This document shows positions 34,983 through 45,426 of a DNA stretch of 64,000 nt, piece by piece. The stretch is from the NCBI RefSeq assembly GCF_003347635.1, contig NZ_QDFY01000003.1, positions 186,001-250,000 on the forward strand, in the 5' to 3' direction. The notes below the pieces were generated by a model. It searched no databases, was not told the origin of the DNA, and saw only the letters and a list, made by a program, of their open reading frames with translations. Source of the stretch: Sphingosinicella terrae. Its GTDB lineage: Bacteria; Pseudomonadota; Alphaproteobacteria; Sphingomonadales; Sphingomonadaceae. Position 1 is the first letter of the stretch. Each line of letters starts with the position of its first letter. The translations under genes and the position numbers were made by a program.

Positions 34983-36830
34983 TCAGGCGCGCTGCGCCGC
35001 GACCCAGCGATCCACTTCCTGCTCGAGGATGGTCAGCGGCAGCGCGCCCTTGAGCAGGATCTGGTGGAACTGCCTGAGATCGAAGCGGTCGCCGAGCGCC
35101 GCCTGCGCTTCGCCGCGCAGCCGGACCCAGACGGTGTGGCCGACCTTGTAGCTGCAGGCCTGGCCGGGCGAGGCGCAGTAGCGGTCGATCTCGCGCTGCG
35201 TCCTCGGCACCGGAAAGCCGGTGGTGCGGACCATGTAGTCGGTCGCCTGCTCGCGGCTCCAGCGCTTGTGGTGGAGGCCGGTGTCGACGACCAGCCGGGC
35301 TGCGCGGAACAGCAGCGACTGGAGCATGCCGGCGCGTCCGAGCGGATCGTTCTCGTAGACCCCGAGCTCGTCGGCGAGGGTCTCGGCATAGAGCGCCCAG
35401 CCTTCGGTATAGGCGCCGAACGGGCTGAGCTTGAGCAGCATCGGCGTGTCGCGGCTCTCCTGGGCGAGGCTGATCTGGAGATGATGACCCGGCATCGCCT
35501 CGTGATAGGTGAGCGAGGGGAGCCCGTATTTCGGCCAGTCGTGGGTGTCCTTGAGATTGATATAGTAATTGGCCGGCCGCGACAGGTCGAAGGGGGCGGG
35601 CTGGTAATAGCCGTTGGAGGCGCCATCCTGGATCAGCTCCGGCACCCGCACCACCTGCACTTCGGCGCGCGCGCGGCTGGCAAAGGCTCGCGGCAGCAGC
35701 GCGTCGACCTGCTCGATCTGCCGGTTGAGGTCGGCGAGGAGCTGCTCGCGGCCGGCATCGGTGTTGGGATAGAGCTGGCGCGGATCGCTGTTCAAAGTCG
35801 CCAGCTGTGCGGTGAGGTCGGCGCCATTTATGCCCTGCGAGGACAGGATCTGCGCGAGCCGGCCGCTGATCTCGGCCACTTGCGCGAGCCCGAGCTGGTG
35901 TACCTCCTCCGGCGACATGTCGGTCGTCGTCGCGGCGTGGACCGAGGCCGCGTAATAGGCCTCGCCCTGGGGCAGGCGCCACACGCCGGCGTCGCTGGTG
36001 GCGCGGCCGCGAAGCTCTTCGACCAGGGCGATCTGGCGGTCGAGCGCCGGATAGACTTGTTCCGTCACGATCGCCTCGGCCCGGCGGGCGTGGTCGCCGG
36101 CCAGATCGGCATCGCGCGCCTTGCGCCCGAGCGAGGTGACGAGCACCGATTGGGCCGCCGGGACGCCGCGCAGCGCCCTCAGCTGGTCCAGAGTCGTCGA
36201 CAGGATGAAGCCGGGCGCGAACACTCCGCGCGCCGCATCCTCCCGCTGCTTGTCGCTATTCTGGTCGAGCGCGATCGCGAAGGCCTCGAGCCGCGCGAGA
36301 TAGGTCACGGCATCTTCGGGCCCGCTGATCCGGTGATGCTGGTCGAGGAAATCGGGGATGGATTGGTAGGCGCCGTCCTGCTGGCTGATCACGTAGGGGA
36401 CATAGCCGATCGCGTTGCTGCCATAAGGGAATTCGGCCAGCCCCTCGATCGCGCTTGCCGTCAGGAACGTGACCGCGTCGCGATGCAGCCGGCTGGCTTC
36501 GGAGAGCTGGCTGCGGTCGATAGCGTCCAGGTCGACCGCAAAGCTGCGGAAGGCGGCAAGCTCGCGCGCCTGCGATTGCGGCGAGTAATCGGAGAGCCGC
36601 GACCGCAGGCCGGCTCGCTCCCCGGTGTCGAGCCCGAGCATGGTCGCGAATTCGGGATTGGTCTCCATGACATGGAAGAACATGCGGTCGAGCAAGGCCG
36701 ACAGGGCCGCGTCGGCGGAGCCGGCCGTCGCGGCCTGGAAGGCCGCGCGCGCCGGGGCGCCGCCCAGCATGGCCAGGCCCGAAGTCGCGCCGAGCGCGGC
36801 GATGAAGGTTCTTCTGTCCATGCCATCCAC
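34983..36830 (-). CDS. DUF885 family protein, probable exported metallopeptidase
   Basis: Tat-type leader (DRRTFIAALGATSGLAMLGG) followed by a helical DUF885 domain, 615 residues in total. The HEAMPGHH motif at 443-450 and EGWALYAE at 476-483 are the conserved metal-binding and catalytic-type residues of the family, which is related to M3/M32-like gluzincins, although activity has been shown for few members. The start may be three codons later (ATG 36821), which has better Shine-Dalgarno spacing. It is the last chromosomal-type gene before the eCIS locus, 73 bp from the payload gene's stop codon. Confidence 0.82.
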   Translation of the reverse strand: MDGMDRRTFIAALGATSGLAMLGGAPARAAFQAATAGSADAALSALLDRMFFHVMETNPEFATMLGLDTGERAGLRSRLSDYSPQSQARELAAFRSFAVDLDAIDRSQLSEASRLHRDAVTFLTASAIEGLAEFPYGSNAIGYVPYVISQQDGAYQSIPDFLDQHHRISGPEDAVTYLARLEAFAIALDQNSDKQREDAARGVFAPGFILSTTLDQLRALRGVPAAQSVLVTSLGRKARDADLAGDHARRAEAIVTEQVYPALDRQIALVEELRGRATSDAGVWRLPQGEAYYAASVHAATTTDMSPEEVHQLGLAQVAEISGRLAQILSSQGINGADLTAQLATLNSDPRQLYPNTDAGREQLLADLNRQIEQVDALLPRAFASRARAEVQVVRVPELIQDGASNGYYQPAPFDLSRPANYYINLKDTHDWPKYGLPSLTYHEAMPGHHLQISLAQESRDTPMLLKLSPFGAYTEGWALYAETLADELGVYENDPLGRAGMLQSLLFRAARLVVDTGLHHKRWSREQATDYMVRTTGFPVPRTQREIDRYCASPGQACSYKVGHTVWVRLRGEAQAALGDRFDLRQFHQILLKGALPLTILEQEVDRWVAAQRA

Positions 36831-36903
36831 TTTCGGATCGATTCGTCAGGCGCGCGAGCATGCCCGTCGCGCCGGCCGATGCAAGCGCGGCGCCGGGCGA
36901 GCC

Positions 36904-39900
36904 TCAGCCCGCCAGCTCGTCGAAGACGCTGGACATGAGGGCGCTGGCGTCGAGCGACGGCTTGGTCACCTCGATGTCCTCGAGGTCGAGATCGAGTCCT
37001 TCGGCTTCCGACCATTTGACCGGCATTCGCACGCCCAGGGTCATGTCCGGGCCGAAGGTGCCGAGCATCTTCGTCCACGGGCCGAACGTATGCGAGACGT
37101 CGGTGACCCACAGGTCGACTCCGACGGTGACGCTGGCATTGGCGGAAAGTTCGAATTTTGGCTTGGCCTCGGCCTTGAGATCGGCGCCGACCTCGAGCCC
37201 GTCGTCCTTGTTCCAGGCGATGTCGATCGCCGCCGAGGCGCCCGCCTCGATGCCGAGCTCGCCCTTGAGGCCCACCCGCCCTTCCGCATAGGCGACGGCC
37301 AGGCGCGCCCTGAGCCCGCCGCCGACGTCGAGCGAGAGGCCGGCATAAGCCGGGACGACGACATCGGCATGGCCGGTGACGGTCGCTTCCTCGGGCTTCT
37401 CGAGATCCATGGTCGCGCCGATCTGGGCGTTTCGTATCTCGCCCGGGCCGACGAAGGCGTTGAAGGCGACGGTCGCGTCGACGAAGGCGAAGATGCCGAT
37501 GCCGACCCCGGCGACCGAGACTCCCCAGATCGGGAATTCCGGCGGGGCCAGGGTGAGCAGGTCCTTCTTATATTCCTTCTTCGGGAACAGCTCGAAGACC
37601 GGCGGCAGCCCGATCGATCCCGAGATGATGATATGGTTGTCGGGCGTGAGTTCGACGCCGGCGGTGCCGGTCAGGATCTTGCCGAACTGGATGGTGACGG
37701 TGCCTTTGCCCCAGACGCTGATCGTGTCGGTCGGCGGACCCTCGATCGGCTTGCCGTCCTCGTCGAGGGCGCGGTTCGTGGCGGTGAAGTTCAGTGTGCC
37801 GCTCGCCGGGCCCTTGGCGATCTGTGCCGCCGTGGTGAAGGTGATCGCCCCGTCCAGATAGGAGATGGTGATCGTGCCGGTGGCCCCGGGTACCGCGAGG
37901 GTGGCGGTGCCGGTGCCGGCGAAGCTCCACACGCCCTCCGGGGTTCGGGTGGCGCTGATCGACAGGCTCGCATTCTGGATCGCGGGGATGTCGTTCAGCG
38001 GCAGCGGAATGTTGTCGGCGCCGATCTTCAGGCCGGTGGTCTTGTCGTAGCTGACGTTGATCACGGTGCCCTTGAGCGGCCCGCCGAGGCTGAGCGTGCC
38101 GGCGAACGTCACCGCGTCCCGGCTCATCCCGATCGCGACCTGACCCGATTCGATTCCCGGAATCCTGCCTGCCTGAACGCCGAGCGTCGCCTGCGCGCTG
38201 AAAGCGTCATTGGCGAAATCGTAGCTGACGGCGACGTTGGCCGGGTTCAGGAAGTCCATGGCCAGGTTGAAGTCGCCGGAGATGACGGGTCCTGCCTTGC
38301 CGACCTCGGCGACGATGCTGCCTTCGCCGAGCGAGGTGACCATGAAATCGGCGGCGCCGCGCAGGAAGGGGCCGCCGTCATTGACCCCCAGCGACATCGA
38401 AAGGGCCGTGACCGTGACCGGGCCGAGGCTGAAGGCCTCCATCGGGATCGGGAAGTCGATCCGAAGCTCGGTCGGCAGCATGACGACGTCGGCCCGCAGC
38501 CCCGGAAGGAGGGCCTTGGTGGCGGTGAGCACGCCGCTGCCGACCAGATAGCCTTCCGTGTTCAGGCCGAATTCGGTGAAGTCCACCGGGGAGGCGCCTG
38601 GCAGGTCCCAGCCGGTGCGGGCGTCCTGGACGGAGCGCGTGCTGATATAGCCGACGTCGTAGAAGCCCGGCAGCCGGTCGAGGTCGACGCTCTTCGGCAC
38701 CTCCTCGCGTACGATCTTGCCGCCCTTCGTTACCGCGGCGCCCTTGGCGGTGCGCTTCGCCTTCCTCCACATGACCTGAATGGTCGCAATCTTGGTGCCG
38801 CCCGCGCCGGCCGGCTCGAGCGTTCCGCCGATCAGCTCCATGTTGGGATAGAAGAATTGCTTCCCCGGTGGCTTGAGCTCGCCCTTGTCCCCCACGTTCA
38901 ACGTCCACATCTTGCCCCCGTTCGGGGTCGGGAAGATGTAGATCTTCGACGGCGTGCCCTCGGCGCCCTTGGGGCGGAAGCCGCGGCTCTGAAGGTCCTT
39001 CGATGTCAGGAACTTGATCGGCTTGAGGTGCAGGCCCTCGCTGATGCTCTGGCGGGTCCAGAAGGTCTTGGTCGTGCCGAACTTTTTCTCTTCTCTCAGA
39101 TTGACGAAAGTGAGCTTCCAGCTTTCGCGCATCGTCCCGGCGCCGGGAAGCGGGGTCCCGGTAAGGTCGTATCGCTTCTCGACGTCCTTGGTCGCGGCGA
39201 TCAGGTCCGAGAGGATCCGGGTTCCGATCGCCGGTCCCACCGAGCCGTTGAAGCCGGCATCGAGCAGCCAGAGATTGTCGAACTCGTCGGCACCGCCGAG
39301 CTGCGTCTCGAGGATATGGTCCGCCTCGAACGTCGCCTCGCCCGCGCGGCTCGACCATCGCGGTGCGAGCACGAGCTGGGCCTGCGCCAGGTCGGTGATC
39401 GAGCCCCAGATGAAGGTGTTCTTCTCCGCGCCGGTGAAAGAGGATTCGAAGCCGAGCACGTAGAAGCCGTTGGGCATCTTGAGGGGGTCGTTGGCCGGCG
39501 GCGTCTTGGGGTCCGCCTCGGCCTTCGGCAGCTTGGCGTTGAGATGGGTGAGGATATCGGCCTGGAACTTGGGCTCGCGCGCGCCCTTCAGCCAGCGGTT
39601 GATCGGCATCATCGTGGACTTCGTCCCCGATCCCGTGATCGAATAGCGCGTCCCGTCCACAGGTAGCGAGCCGCTTGTCGCCTTCGCGTCCGGTGTCGTT
39701 CCCTTAAGCGCGCCATTGACCTTGGGCAGGCTGAGATAAGGCAGCTCCACCTCCTTCTGGCCTGCGGCGCTCTTGATCTTTCCGGTGGTGTTCGGGCCGC
39801 CATTGTCCAGCGTGAAAGTGAGGATACCGTCCGCCGGCACGGCTTCCTTGGTCGGGCCGGAGGGCGTCGCCTCCGGCGCCTTCGGCGGCGGGCCGCCGCG

Positions 39901-40656
39901 CTGGATCCGCTTGCGCGCGGCGGTGCCGCCGGAGCCGGATTGCTGCACCGTGTGCGTGAGCTCGTGGGCGAGCAGGCGGCGGCCCTCGCCGCTGTTCGGC
40001 CGATATTCGCCGCGATTGAAGAAGATGTCGTTGCCGACCGTGAAGGCGCGGGCGCCGAGCGCGTCGGCCGCGCGCGCCGCCTCGGTCCCGTGATGGACCC
40101 GCACCGCGCTCAAGTCGCGGCCGAACCGGCCTTCCATGAAGGTCCTGGTGCCGCCGTCGAGGCCGGGCGCGAGCCCCGACCGCATCGCCTGGATCGCCCC
40201 GTCGGTCGCCGCGCTCGCGCTGCCGCCTTCGGCGCCCGCCGCCGGCTCGCGCTGGGCGCGGGCCTTTTTCGGGCTCTTCATCTCCTCGGGAGGCTTCGGC
40301 GCGGCCTTGCGTTGGGCCCGCGCGGCCTTCGCCTTCGGCGCCTTGGGCTCCTCCTCGGGCCGCTTCGGCGCGGCGGCCTTGCGCTGCGCCATCCCCTTAC
40401 TCGGCGGCTTGCCCTTCTTCTCCTCCTCCTTATTCTTGACCGGCTGCGACTTTCGCTGCGCGCCGATCGGGGTGATGGTCGGTGGGATCGAGACCGGTGC
40501 CGACGTTCCCGCCATCACCGAGGAAGCGACGCTGTCCGCCTCCCTCTCGAAATGGTCGGCGGCGGGCCCGACCTCGAGCTTGCGCTGCAGCACGGGCGCG
40601 GCCGCCGCCGGCGCCTTCATCGGCGGCGCCCGCACCGGTGCCGCATGCTGCGCCAT
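36904..40656 (-). CDS. DUF4157 (eCIS-core) protein with HNH-like motif, probable payload
   Basis: Large protein of 1250 residues, terminal gene of the eCIS operon. Residues 1-160 are Ala/Pro/Lys-rich and low complexity, with recurrent AQRK elements near 66, 90, 114 and 134. The DUF4157 domain (about 165-240) includes [18 protein letters not shown] and the zinc-peptidase-like HELTH at 231-235. An HNH-like segment follows: ADHILE at 445-450, LGG at 453-455 and [10 protein letters not shown] at 457-466. The remaining 700 residues are beta-rich with no recognised domain. DUF4157 proteins are known eCIS cargo or cargo-associated factors; toxin activity is inferred, not shown. No immunity gene is obvious. 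Confidence 0.75.
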   Translation of the reverse strand: MAQHAAPVRAPPMKAPAAAAPVLQRKLEVGPAADHFEREADSVASSVMAGTSAPVSIPPTITPIGAQRKSQPVKNKEEEKKGKPPSKGMAQRKAAAPKRPEEEPKAPKAKAARAQRKAAPKPPEEMKSPKKARAQREPAAGAEGGSASAATDGAIQAMRSGLAPGLDGGTRTFMEGRFGRDLSAVRVHHGTEAARAADALGARAFTVGNDIFFNRGEYRPNSGEGRRLLAHELTHTVQQSGSGGTAARKRIQRGGPPPKAPEATPSGPTKEAVPADGILTFTLDNGGPNTTGKIKSAAGQKEVELPYLSLPKVNGALKGTTPDAKATSGSLPVDGTRYSITGSGTKSTMMPINRWLKGAREPKFQADILTHLNAKLPKAEADPKTPPANDPLKMPNGFYVLGFESSFTGAEKNTFIWGSITDLAQAQLVLAPRWSSRAGEATFEADHILETQLGGADEFDNLWLLDAGFNGSVGPAIGTRILSDLIAATKDVEKRYDLTGTPLPGAGTMRESWKLTFVNLREEKKFGTTKTFWTRQSISEGLHLKPIKFLTSKDLQSRGFRPKGAEGTPSKIYIFPTPNGGKMWTLNVGDKGELKPPGKQFFYPNMELIGGTLEPAGAGGTKIATIQVMWRKAKRTAKGAAVTKGGKIVREEVPKSVDLDRLPGFYDVGYISTRSVQDARTGWDLPGASPVDFTEFGLNTEGYLVGSGVLTATKALLPGLRADVVMLPTELRIDFPIPMEAFSLGPVTVTALSMSLGVNDGGPFLRGAADFMVTSLGEGSIVAEVGKAGPVISGDFNLAMDFLNPANVAVSYDFANDAFSAQATLGVQAGRIPGIESGQVAIGMSRDAVTFAGTLSLGGPLKGTVINVSYDKTTGLKIGADNIPLPLNDIPAIQNASLSISATRTPEGVWSFAGTGTATLAVPGATGTITISYLDGAITFTTAAQIAKGPASGTLNFTATNRALDEDGKPIEGPPTDTISVWGKGTVTIQFGKILTGTAGVELTPDNHIIISGSIGLPPVFELFPKKEYKKDLLTLAPPEFPIWGVSVAGVGIGIFAFVDATVAFNAFVGPGEIRNAQIGATMDLEKPEEATVTGHADVVVPAYAGLSLDVGGGLRARLAVAYAEGRVGLKGELGIEAGASAAIDIAWNKDDGLEVGADLKAEAKPKFELSANASVTVGVDLWVTDVSHTFGPWTKMLGTFGPDMTLGVRMPVKWSEAEGLDLDLEDIEVTKPSLDASALMSSVFDELAG

Positions 40657-40660
40657 CTTT

Positions 40661-41893
40661 TCAGACCCTCCGCACCCGGCTGACGCCGGCCTGGATGAGG
40701 CCGCGGACCGGCGCGACCGCCTCGTCGGGCTTGAGGCCGACCCGCTTGCGCAGCTTCGCGTCGTCGAGCGCCTGGGCCTCGTTCATCTGCTCGAGGCTGT
40801 CGAGCCGGCGCGCCTTCAGCCATTCCAGCGCCGTCGCCGCGCTGGTCAGGCCGATCGCCGCGCCCTCGGCGGTCGCCGGCAGGACGGTGGCGACGATCCC
40901 CATCAGCTGGGCCTCGCCGCCGACCGCGACGACGTCGAGGTCGATCGTCTGGCCCTTGTCGTCGGCGCGGGCGGCGCGGACGCTCGGCGTTCGGCTGCCG
41001 CCGACGGCGACGTTCACTGCCCCGAGAGTCGCCTCGGCCTTGCGGATCTCCTCCACCGCCTGGCTGAGCGATCGGCCGGTAAGATCGGGAAGCCGCGATG
41101 CGGGAGTCTGCTCGGCGGTCGACACGACATAGTCGATCGATCCGCCGGCCTTGGTCGCGGCGCCGGGCGGCGGATCGTGATCGAGGATCAGCCCGGCTTG
41201 GCGGTCCCGCCGCGTGCTGCGCTTGCCGGGCTTGAGGGCGAGCGCTTCGATCGTGCGCAGCGCCTCCTCCTCCTTCATACCGATCAGGTTGGGAACGATC
41301 ACCCGCTCGCCGGGCTCCGCGGGCTCGTCGCCGGGGCAGGGGGGCTTGGCCTTGCTCAGTTCGATGTCGCGGTGGACGGCGCGATAGGGCGGATAGGCGG
41401 TGCCGGTCTCGTCGCGGAACAGTCGGCTTTTCCCGTCTCGCACCTCGATCAGGATCGGCTTGTCGGGGGCGAAGGACAGCACATAGCCGCCATCGTGCCC
41501 GGTGCAGCTGTGCGCGAGCGAAGTGCCGGCCTCGTCCAGGGCGGCGACGGCCACGCCGGGGACGGGCTCGCCCTTGCGCGTGATCCGGCCGTACAGCCCC
41601 GCTTGCTCCCCCGTCGCCGGCTTGATCAAGCGCTGGCGGGCCACCTCCGTCTGGAGGTCGCTTTCCCGCAGCGCCAGCCCCTGCGCCTGCTGGCGCCTCG
41701 CCTTCGTCTCTTCATGATCGGGACCGAGGCGGATCTCGGTGCGGCGCGCCTCCAGGTTCGCCTGGCGCCGGCGCAGGCCGAGCAGCGGCAAAGCGAGGGC
41801 GCCGCCGGCGAGCAGCGCGCCGTCGTTGAGCCGCTCCGGGCTGGCGAAGGACTGCTGAAGCTGCTCGATCTGCTTCGACGAGATCTCGGCCAT
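40661..41893 (-). CDS. eCIS-associated PASTA-domain protein
   Basis: Protein of 410 residues encoded between the payload and the fibre-like gene. No export signal. The N-terminal 95 residues are helical with a short hydrophobic stretch ([16 protein letters not shown] at 25-40). An Ig-like carboxypeptidase-regulatory fold is likely at 98-150 ([20 protein letters not shown]), followed by two PASTA-like repeats near 197-258 ([19 protein letters not shown]) and 267-330 ([17 protein letters not shown]). The C-terminal third is unassigned. PASTA domains usually bind cell-wall muropeptides, so a cell-surface adhesion or anchoring role is possible. The start is ATG 41893, 2 nt... before it lies the fibre gene stop, 22 nt away. 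Confidence 0.65.
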   Translation of the reverse strand: MAEISSKQIEQLQQSFASPERLNDGALLAGGALALPLLGLRRRQANLEARRTEIRLGPDHEETKARRQQAQGLALRESDLQTEVARQRLIKPATGEQAGLYGRITRKGEPVPGVAVAALDEAGTSLAHSCTGHDGGYVLSFAPDKPILIEVRDGKSRLFRDETGTAYPPYRAVHRDIELSKAKPPCPGDEPAEPGERVIVPNLIGMKEEEALRTIEALALKPGKRSTRRDRQAGLILDHDPPPGAATKAGGSIDYVVSTAEQTPASRLPDLTGRSLSQAVEEIRKAEATLGAVNVAVGGSRTPSVRAARADDKGQTIDLDVVAVGGEAQLMGIVATVLPATAEGAAIGLTSAATALEWLKARRLDSLEQMNEAQALDDAKLRKRVGLKPDEAVAPVRGLIQAGVSRVRRV

Positions 41894-41915
41894 GGTTCCT
41901 ACTCCTCGATCGTCA

Positions 41916-44900
41916 TCAGAAGACGGTGAGATTGTCGCGCTCGACCAGCTTGGCCGGGTTGTTCGCGACGGCGTTGACGGAGAAGGTCGCCTGGTTGTCG
42001 GCGGTCGTGTTGAGTCCGAGGCCCCAGCTCGCCAGCGAGAAGATGCATAGCGCGCTCTCCTGCATGCGGTTCGAATTGGCGCGCACCGTCGTCGCCAGCA
42101 GCAGGGCATCGGCCATGGCGAAGAGCAGGTCGGCCTCGACCTCGAGCTGGTTGTCGGCGAAGCAGAGATCGTCGCGGGTGAGGATGAGCACCGACGAGAT
42201 CGTCGCCGCATTGGCGTCCCCGGGCCGGTGCAGGCTCACCTGGTTGTTCGCGAACATCGTCTCGCCGCCGCGCAACATCGGCGCCGGCAGCTTCCCGGCT
42301 GCATTCCACGCCGCGGCCGCGCCGCGCGACGTGGTGAACACCTCGCCCGAGTTGCCGCGCTTGGCCAGCGACGACAGGGTGTAGGGCAGCATCAGCTCCT
42401 CGGCGATGCCCAGATTGACGAGATTGATCGCGTCGCCTCCGAGTATCTCGAGGATGACGTTGAGCAGGACGAGATTCTTGAGGTCGAGGTCGGCGGACGG
42501 ATCGGCGAGCAGCTGCTGGACCGATCGGCCGCCGAACAGCAGGATGATCAGGGCGAAGAGAGGCTGGGCGAAGAACAGGCTCGGATTGGCCCCGGACAGG
42601 CGGTTGTCGGTCACCATGACCGGCCCCAGCGCCATCGCCCGCAGCGCCCGGGCGAAGGGCGAGTGGACGATGTTGGTCTGGACCAGAAGCGCGGGCCGGT
42701 CCCGCGTCCGCCGCTCGTCCCTGGCCGCGCCCAGTGTCGAGATGCCGCCGGCGGCGAGTCGGACGAAGATCCCCGCACGCGGCGCTGCGGTGGCGCCGCC
42801 GGCGATGAAGCTGCCGATATTCTCGATCCGGTTGCGCTCGATCCGGAGATCCTCGCCATAGCCGACGAAGATGCCGCACATCCCCTGCTGCCGGTTGGTG
42901 CCGATATCGGAGATCTGGTTGTCGCGCAGGGTGCAGTCGAACGCCATGCCGAGCGCGATCCCGCCGAACCCGGTGAACAGGAACTGGATGTCCGGGATCT
43001 GCGGGATCTCGAGCAGCATGCAGTCGGAGATGAGATTGTCGAGCGCGAGCAGGGACTCGACCGCAACGGCATCGAGCGCCGCTTCGCCGCCGTCGAGCAG
43101 GACGAACATCGGGAAGGTCGCGATTCCGCTCCCGCCCATGTTCGAGATCCGGTTCTTCTCGATGCGGATGTCGGCGACGATCCCGTCCGAGACCGGCACG
43201 TCGACGGTGCCGTCCGGCCGGTCGTCCGGGCGCGGATCGATCCAGCCGATATTGATGCACCCGGCCGCGTCGACATAGATGAAGAAGCCGATGCTGCGCA
43301 TGATGCCGCCCAGCGCGTTGGCCGTCGCCGCCTCGCGGTCGGCGGCGAAGGCGGGCGCCGGGATGTTGACCATGGTCACCGATCCCAGCGTGATGCCGTT
43401 GCCATTGCCCGCCTCGATCTCGTTGCGAAGCAGCAGGACGCGGTGGCTGTCGCCGCCGATATGGACGCCGCCGAGCGGCCGCTGGCTCGGCAGGCTGTTG
43501 GCGCCCAGCGGCGCCCCGATCGAGCAGCGCTCGACGCGCAGGTCGTCGCCCTGGAGATGGACCGCGGCCAGCCCGCTGGTCGCCGCCGGCGGCGCGCCGG
43601 CCGGGAAGGGGCCGACCTCGACCCGGCACTGCCGCATGCAGAGGCCGTCGAGCAGGCTCGCCGACACCGCGCTTCCGGAAGGCGAGAACAGGGCCAGTTC
43701 CTCGAGGCGGATGTCGCGGTTGCGCTGGCCGGCGGCGCCGATCGGATCGACGTCGGCGAGGATGCATTGCGCCTGGACCCCGTCGATGCGCAGGCGCTTG
43801 ACCGTGATCGCCTCGCCGTTGCGGATCCGCAGCGGCGGCAGCGCCGGGTTCAAGGCGGTCCAGCGGGTGCGGTTCCCGCAGCCGGTGATGGTGATGTTGG
43901 ACCGGCCTTCGATGATCACATTCTCGGCCCAGCTGCCGGGGCCGAGGCAGATCTCGCCGCCGCTCGCCGGCAGCCGCGCGAGCGCGTCGGCGATGGACGA
44001 GACGTCGCCCCAGCTCGAGACGCCGTCGCCGACGGTGACCGTGCAGCAGCCCCCCAGCTTGTAGAGCGGACGGAAGCGCCGCCGGCAGTCGCTCACCGTC
44101 ATCGCGTCGAGATCGACGAAGGCCAACGGGACGACGTGCCGCCTCGGCCCGTGCGTCTCCATCCCGTCGAGCAGCGCCCAGGGCATCACCCGCGTCGGCG
44201 CGTTGGGACGTGCCGCGATCACCCAATGGTCGCCCGGCAGCGTGCCCGCCGAGAAAGCGAGGGTGAGCCCGGTGCCCGGCAGGTCGGCGGTCGCGAACGG
44301 GATGTCCGGCTGCGCCCCCTGGCCCCCGCCGGTCCACACGCGCAGATAGAAATAGCGCTGCTCGCCGTCATCGTCGTGCGGGCTCAGCAGCGTCGCCGGC
44401 AGGTTGTTCAGCCAGGTGCGCCAAACCGGATCGACATTGGCCGACACGGTGATCGCGTCGTCCTCATATCCGCCCGACACCGTGTAGAACGCGCCCATCG
44501 CTTCCGCCGTCTTCTGGCTGTTGGGCAGGATCTGGTCCCAGCGCAGCAGCTCGACCGTGTGGCCGGCGCGGGGCCGGACGAACTCGTCCTTGGGCGTGTC
44601 GAGGAAGACGATGCGCCGCGGCTGGCCGCCGACATTCTCGATCTGGACCCGGTAGAGCGGGGCGGCATCGTCCTGGCCCCACACGTAGCGGCCGTTGCGG
44701 GTGATCATCACCCGGTAGCATTCGTTGCGGGCGCCGAGGAACCCCGGGGTCAGCGACGGCTGGCAGAGATCCTGGTCGACCTCGGCCGGGTTGAACGCGA
44801 CGGTGAGCGTCGCGCCGGAGCTGAGCTGGCCGGTATCGGCATCGACGAGTCCGGTCCAGTTCTGCGCCGCCAGCCACTGGGTCGCCGCCAGCGCGCAGCC

Positions 44901-45410
44901 CGGGCCGTCGACGGGGGTCGCCCGCACGCGCCAGCTGAAGCGCTTGCGCGCGGCGCCGTCGACGCCGATGCCGGGCTCGATCAGCTCGCTATCCTCGACC
45001 GCGGTCACCACCGCCTCGCGCGCGTCGAGCCAGACCAGGAATCGGCGGGCGGCGCCGATCGCCTCGTTGCCGCCCTCGGCGTCGGTCTCGAACGGCAGCC
45101 AGTTGAGGCCGCGCTGGTCGCGATAGTCGAGATCGGCCGGATTCTCGATCCGGCTGCCGCCGAGATAGTAGCTGCCGGCGAGGATCCGGAAATCGACCGG
45201 GACGCCGCCGCCGGCAAGCGCGATCTTGAAGCCGTCGTCGGGCGATCCGGAGGGCGCGATCGTCTCGACGAACCGGGTCTCGTCGGTCCACTGGGCGATG
45301 TCGGTGCCGTGATTCTCCTCGGCGTCGATTGGGAGCCGGCCCTGCTGGCGGACCAGCCCGTGAAACTGCTTTTCCGGATCGCGGAACAGGCGGGAGATGT
45401 CGGCGGTCAT
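41916..45410 (-). CDS. DUF6519 / right-handed beta-helix protein, probable eCIS fibre
   Basis: Protein of 1164 residues. The first part (about 1-450) matches what I recall of DUF6519, with SRLFRDPEKQFHGLVRQQGR and YYLGGSRIENPADLDYRDQ. From about 455 it becomes a right-handed parallel beta-helix: repeated rungs such as WAENVIIEGRSNITITGCG, IRIEKNRISNMGGSGI and LRIERNRIENIGSF. Such helices serve as receptor-binding or glycan-degrading shafts in phage tail spikes. It sits directly downstream of the tail-protein-I gene, the usual place for a fibre, with GGAGGGG before the ATG. A fibre role is inferred from fold and position. Confidence 0.7.
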   Translation of the reverse strand: MTADISRLFRDPEKQFHGLVRQQGRLPIDAEENHGTDIAQWTDETRFVETIAPSGSPDDGFKIALAGGGVPVDFRILAGSYYLGGSRIENPADLDYRDQRGLNWLPFETDAEGGNEAIGAARRFLVWLDAREAVVTAVEDSELIEPGIGVDGAARKRFSWRVRATPVDGPGCALAATQWLAAQNWTGLVDADTGQLSSGATLTVAFNPAEVDQDLCQPSLTPGFLGARNECYRVMITRNGRYVWGQDDAAPLYRVQIENVGGQPRRIVFLDTPKDEFVRPRAGHTVELLRWDQILPNSQKTAEAMGAFYTVSGGYEDDAITVSANVDPVWRTWLNNLPATLLSPHDDDGEQRYFYLRVWTGGGQGAQPDIPFATADLPGTGLTLAFSAGTLPGDHWVIAARPNAPTRVMPWALLDGMETHGPRRHVVPLAFVDLDAMTVSDCRRRFRPLYKLGGCCTVTVGDGVSSWGDVSSIADALARLPASGGEICLGPGSWAENVIIEGRSNITITGCGNRTRWTALNPALPPLRIRNGEAITVKRLRIDGVQAQCILADVDPIGAAGQRNRDIRLEELALFSPSGSAVSASLLDGLCMRQCRVEVGPFPAGAPPAATSGLAAVHLQGDDLRVERCSIGAPLGANSLPSQRPLGGVHIGGDSHRVLLLRNEIEAGNGNGITLGSVTMVNIPAPAFAADREAATANALGGIMRSIGFFIYVDAAGCINIGWIDPRPDDRPDGTVDVPVSDGIVADIRIEKNRISNMGGSGIATFPMFVLLDGGEAALDAVAVESLLALDNLISDCMLLEIPQIPDIQFLFTGFGGIALGMAFDCTLRDNQISDIGTNRQQGMCGIFVGYGEDLRIERNRIENIGSFIAGGATAAPRAGIFVRLAAGGISTLGAARDERRTRDRPALLVQTNIVHSPFARALRAMALGPVMVTDNRLSGANPSLFFAQPLFALIILLFGGRSVQQLLADPSADLDLKNLVLLNVILEILGGDAINLVNLGIAEELMLPYTLSSLAKRGNSGEVFTTSRGAAAAWNAAGKLPAPMLRGGETMFANNQVSLHRPGDANAATISSVLILTRDDLCFADNQLEVEADLLFAMADALLLATTVRANSNRMQESALCIFSLASWGLGLNTTADNQATFSVNAVANNPAKLVERDNLTVF

Positions 45411-45426
45411 TTTGGATCCCCTCCAC

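Noticed and set aside
36625-39666. 1013-codon plus-strand frame opposite the DUF4157 gene, and similar long antisense frames over the eCIS and RND genes
   Set aside because: They show His/Arg/Gly/Asp-rich shadow composition and no recognisable domain; the minus-strand frames carry the conserved families.
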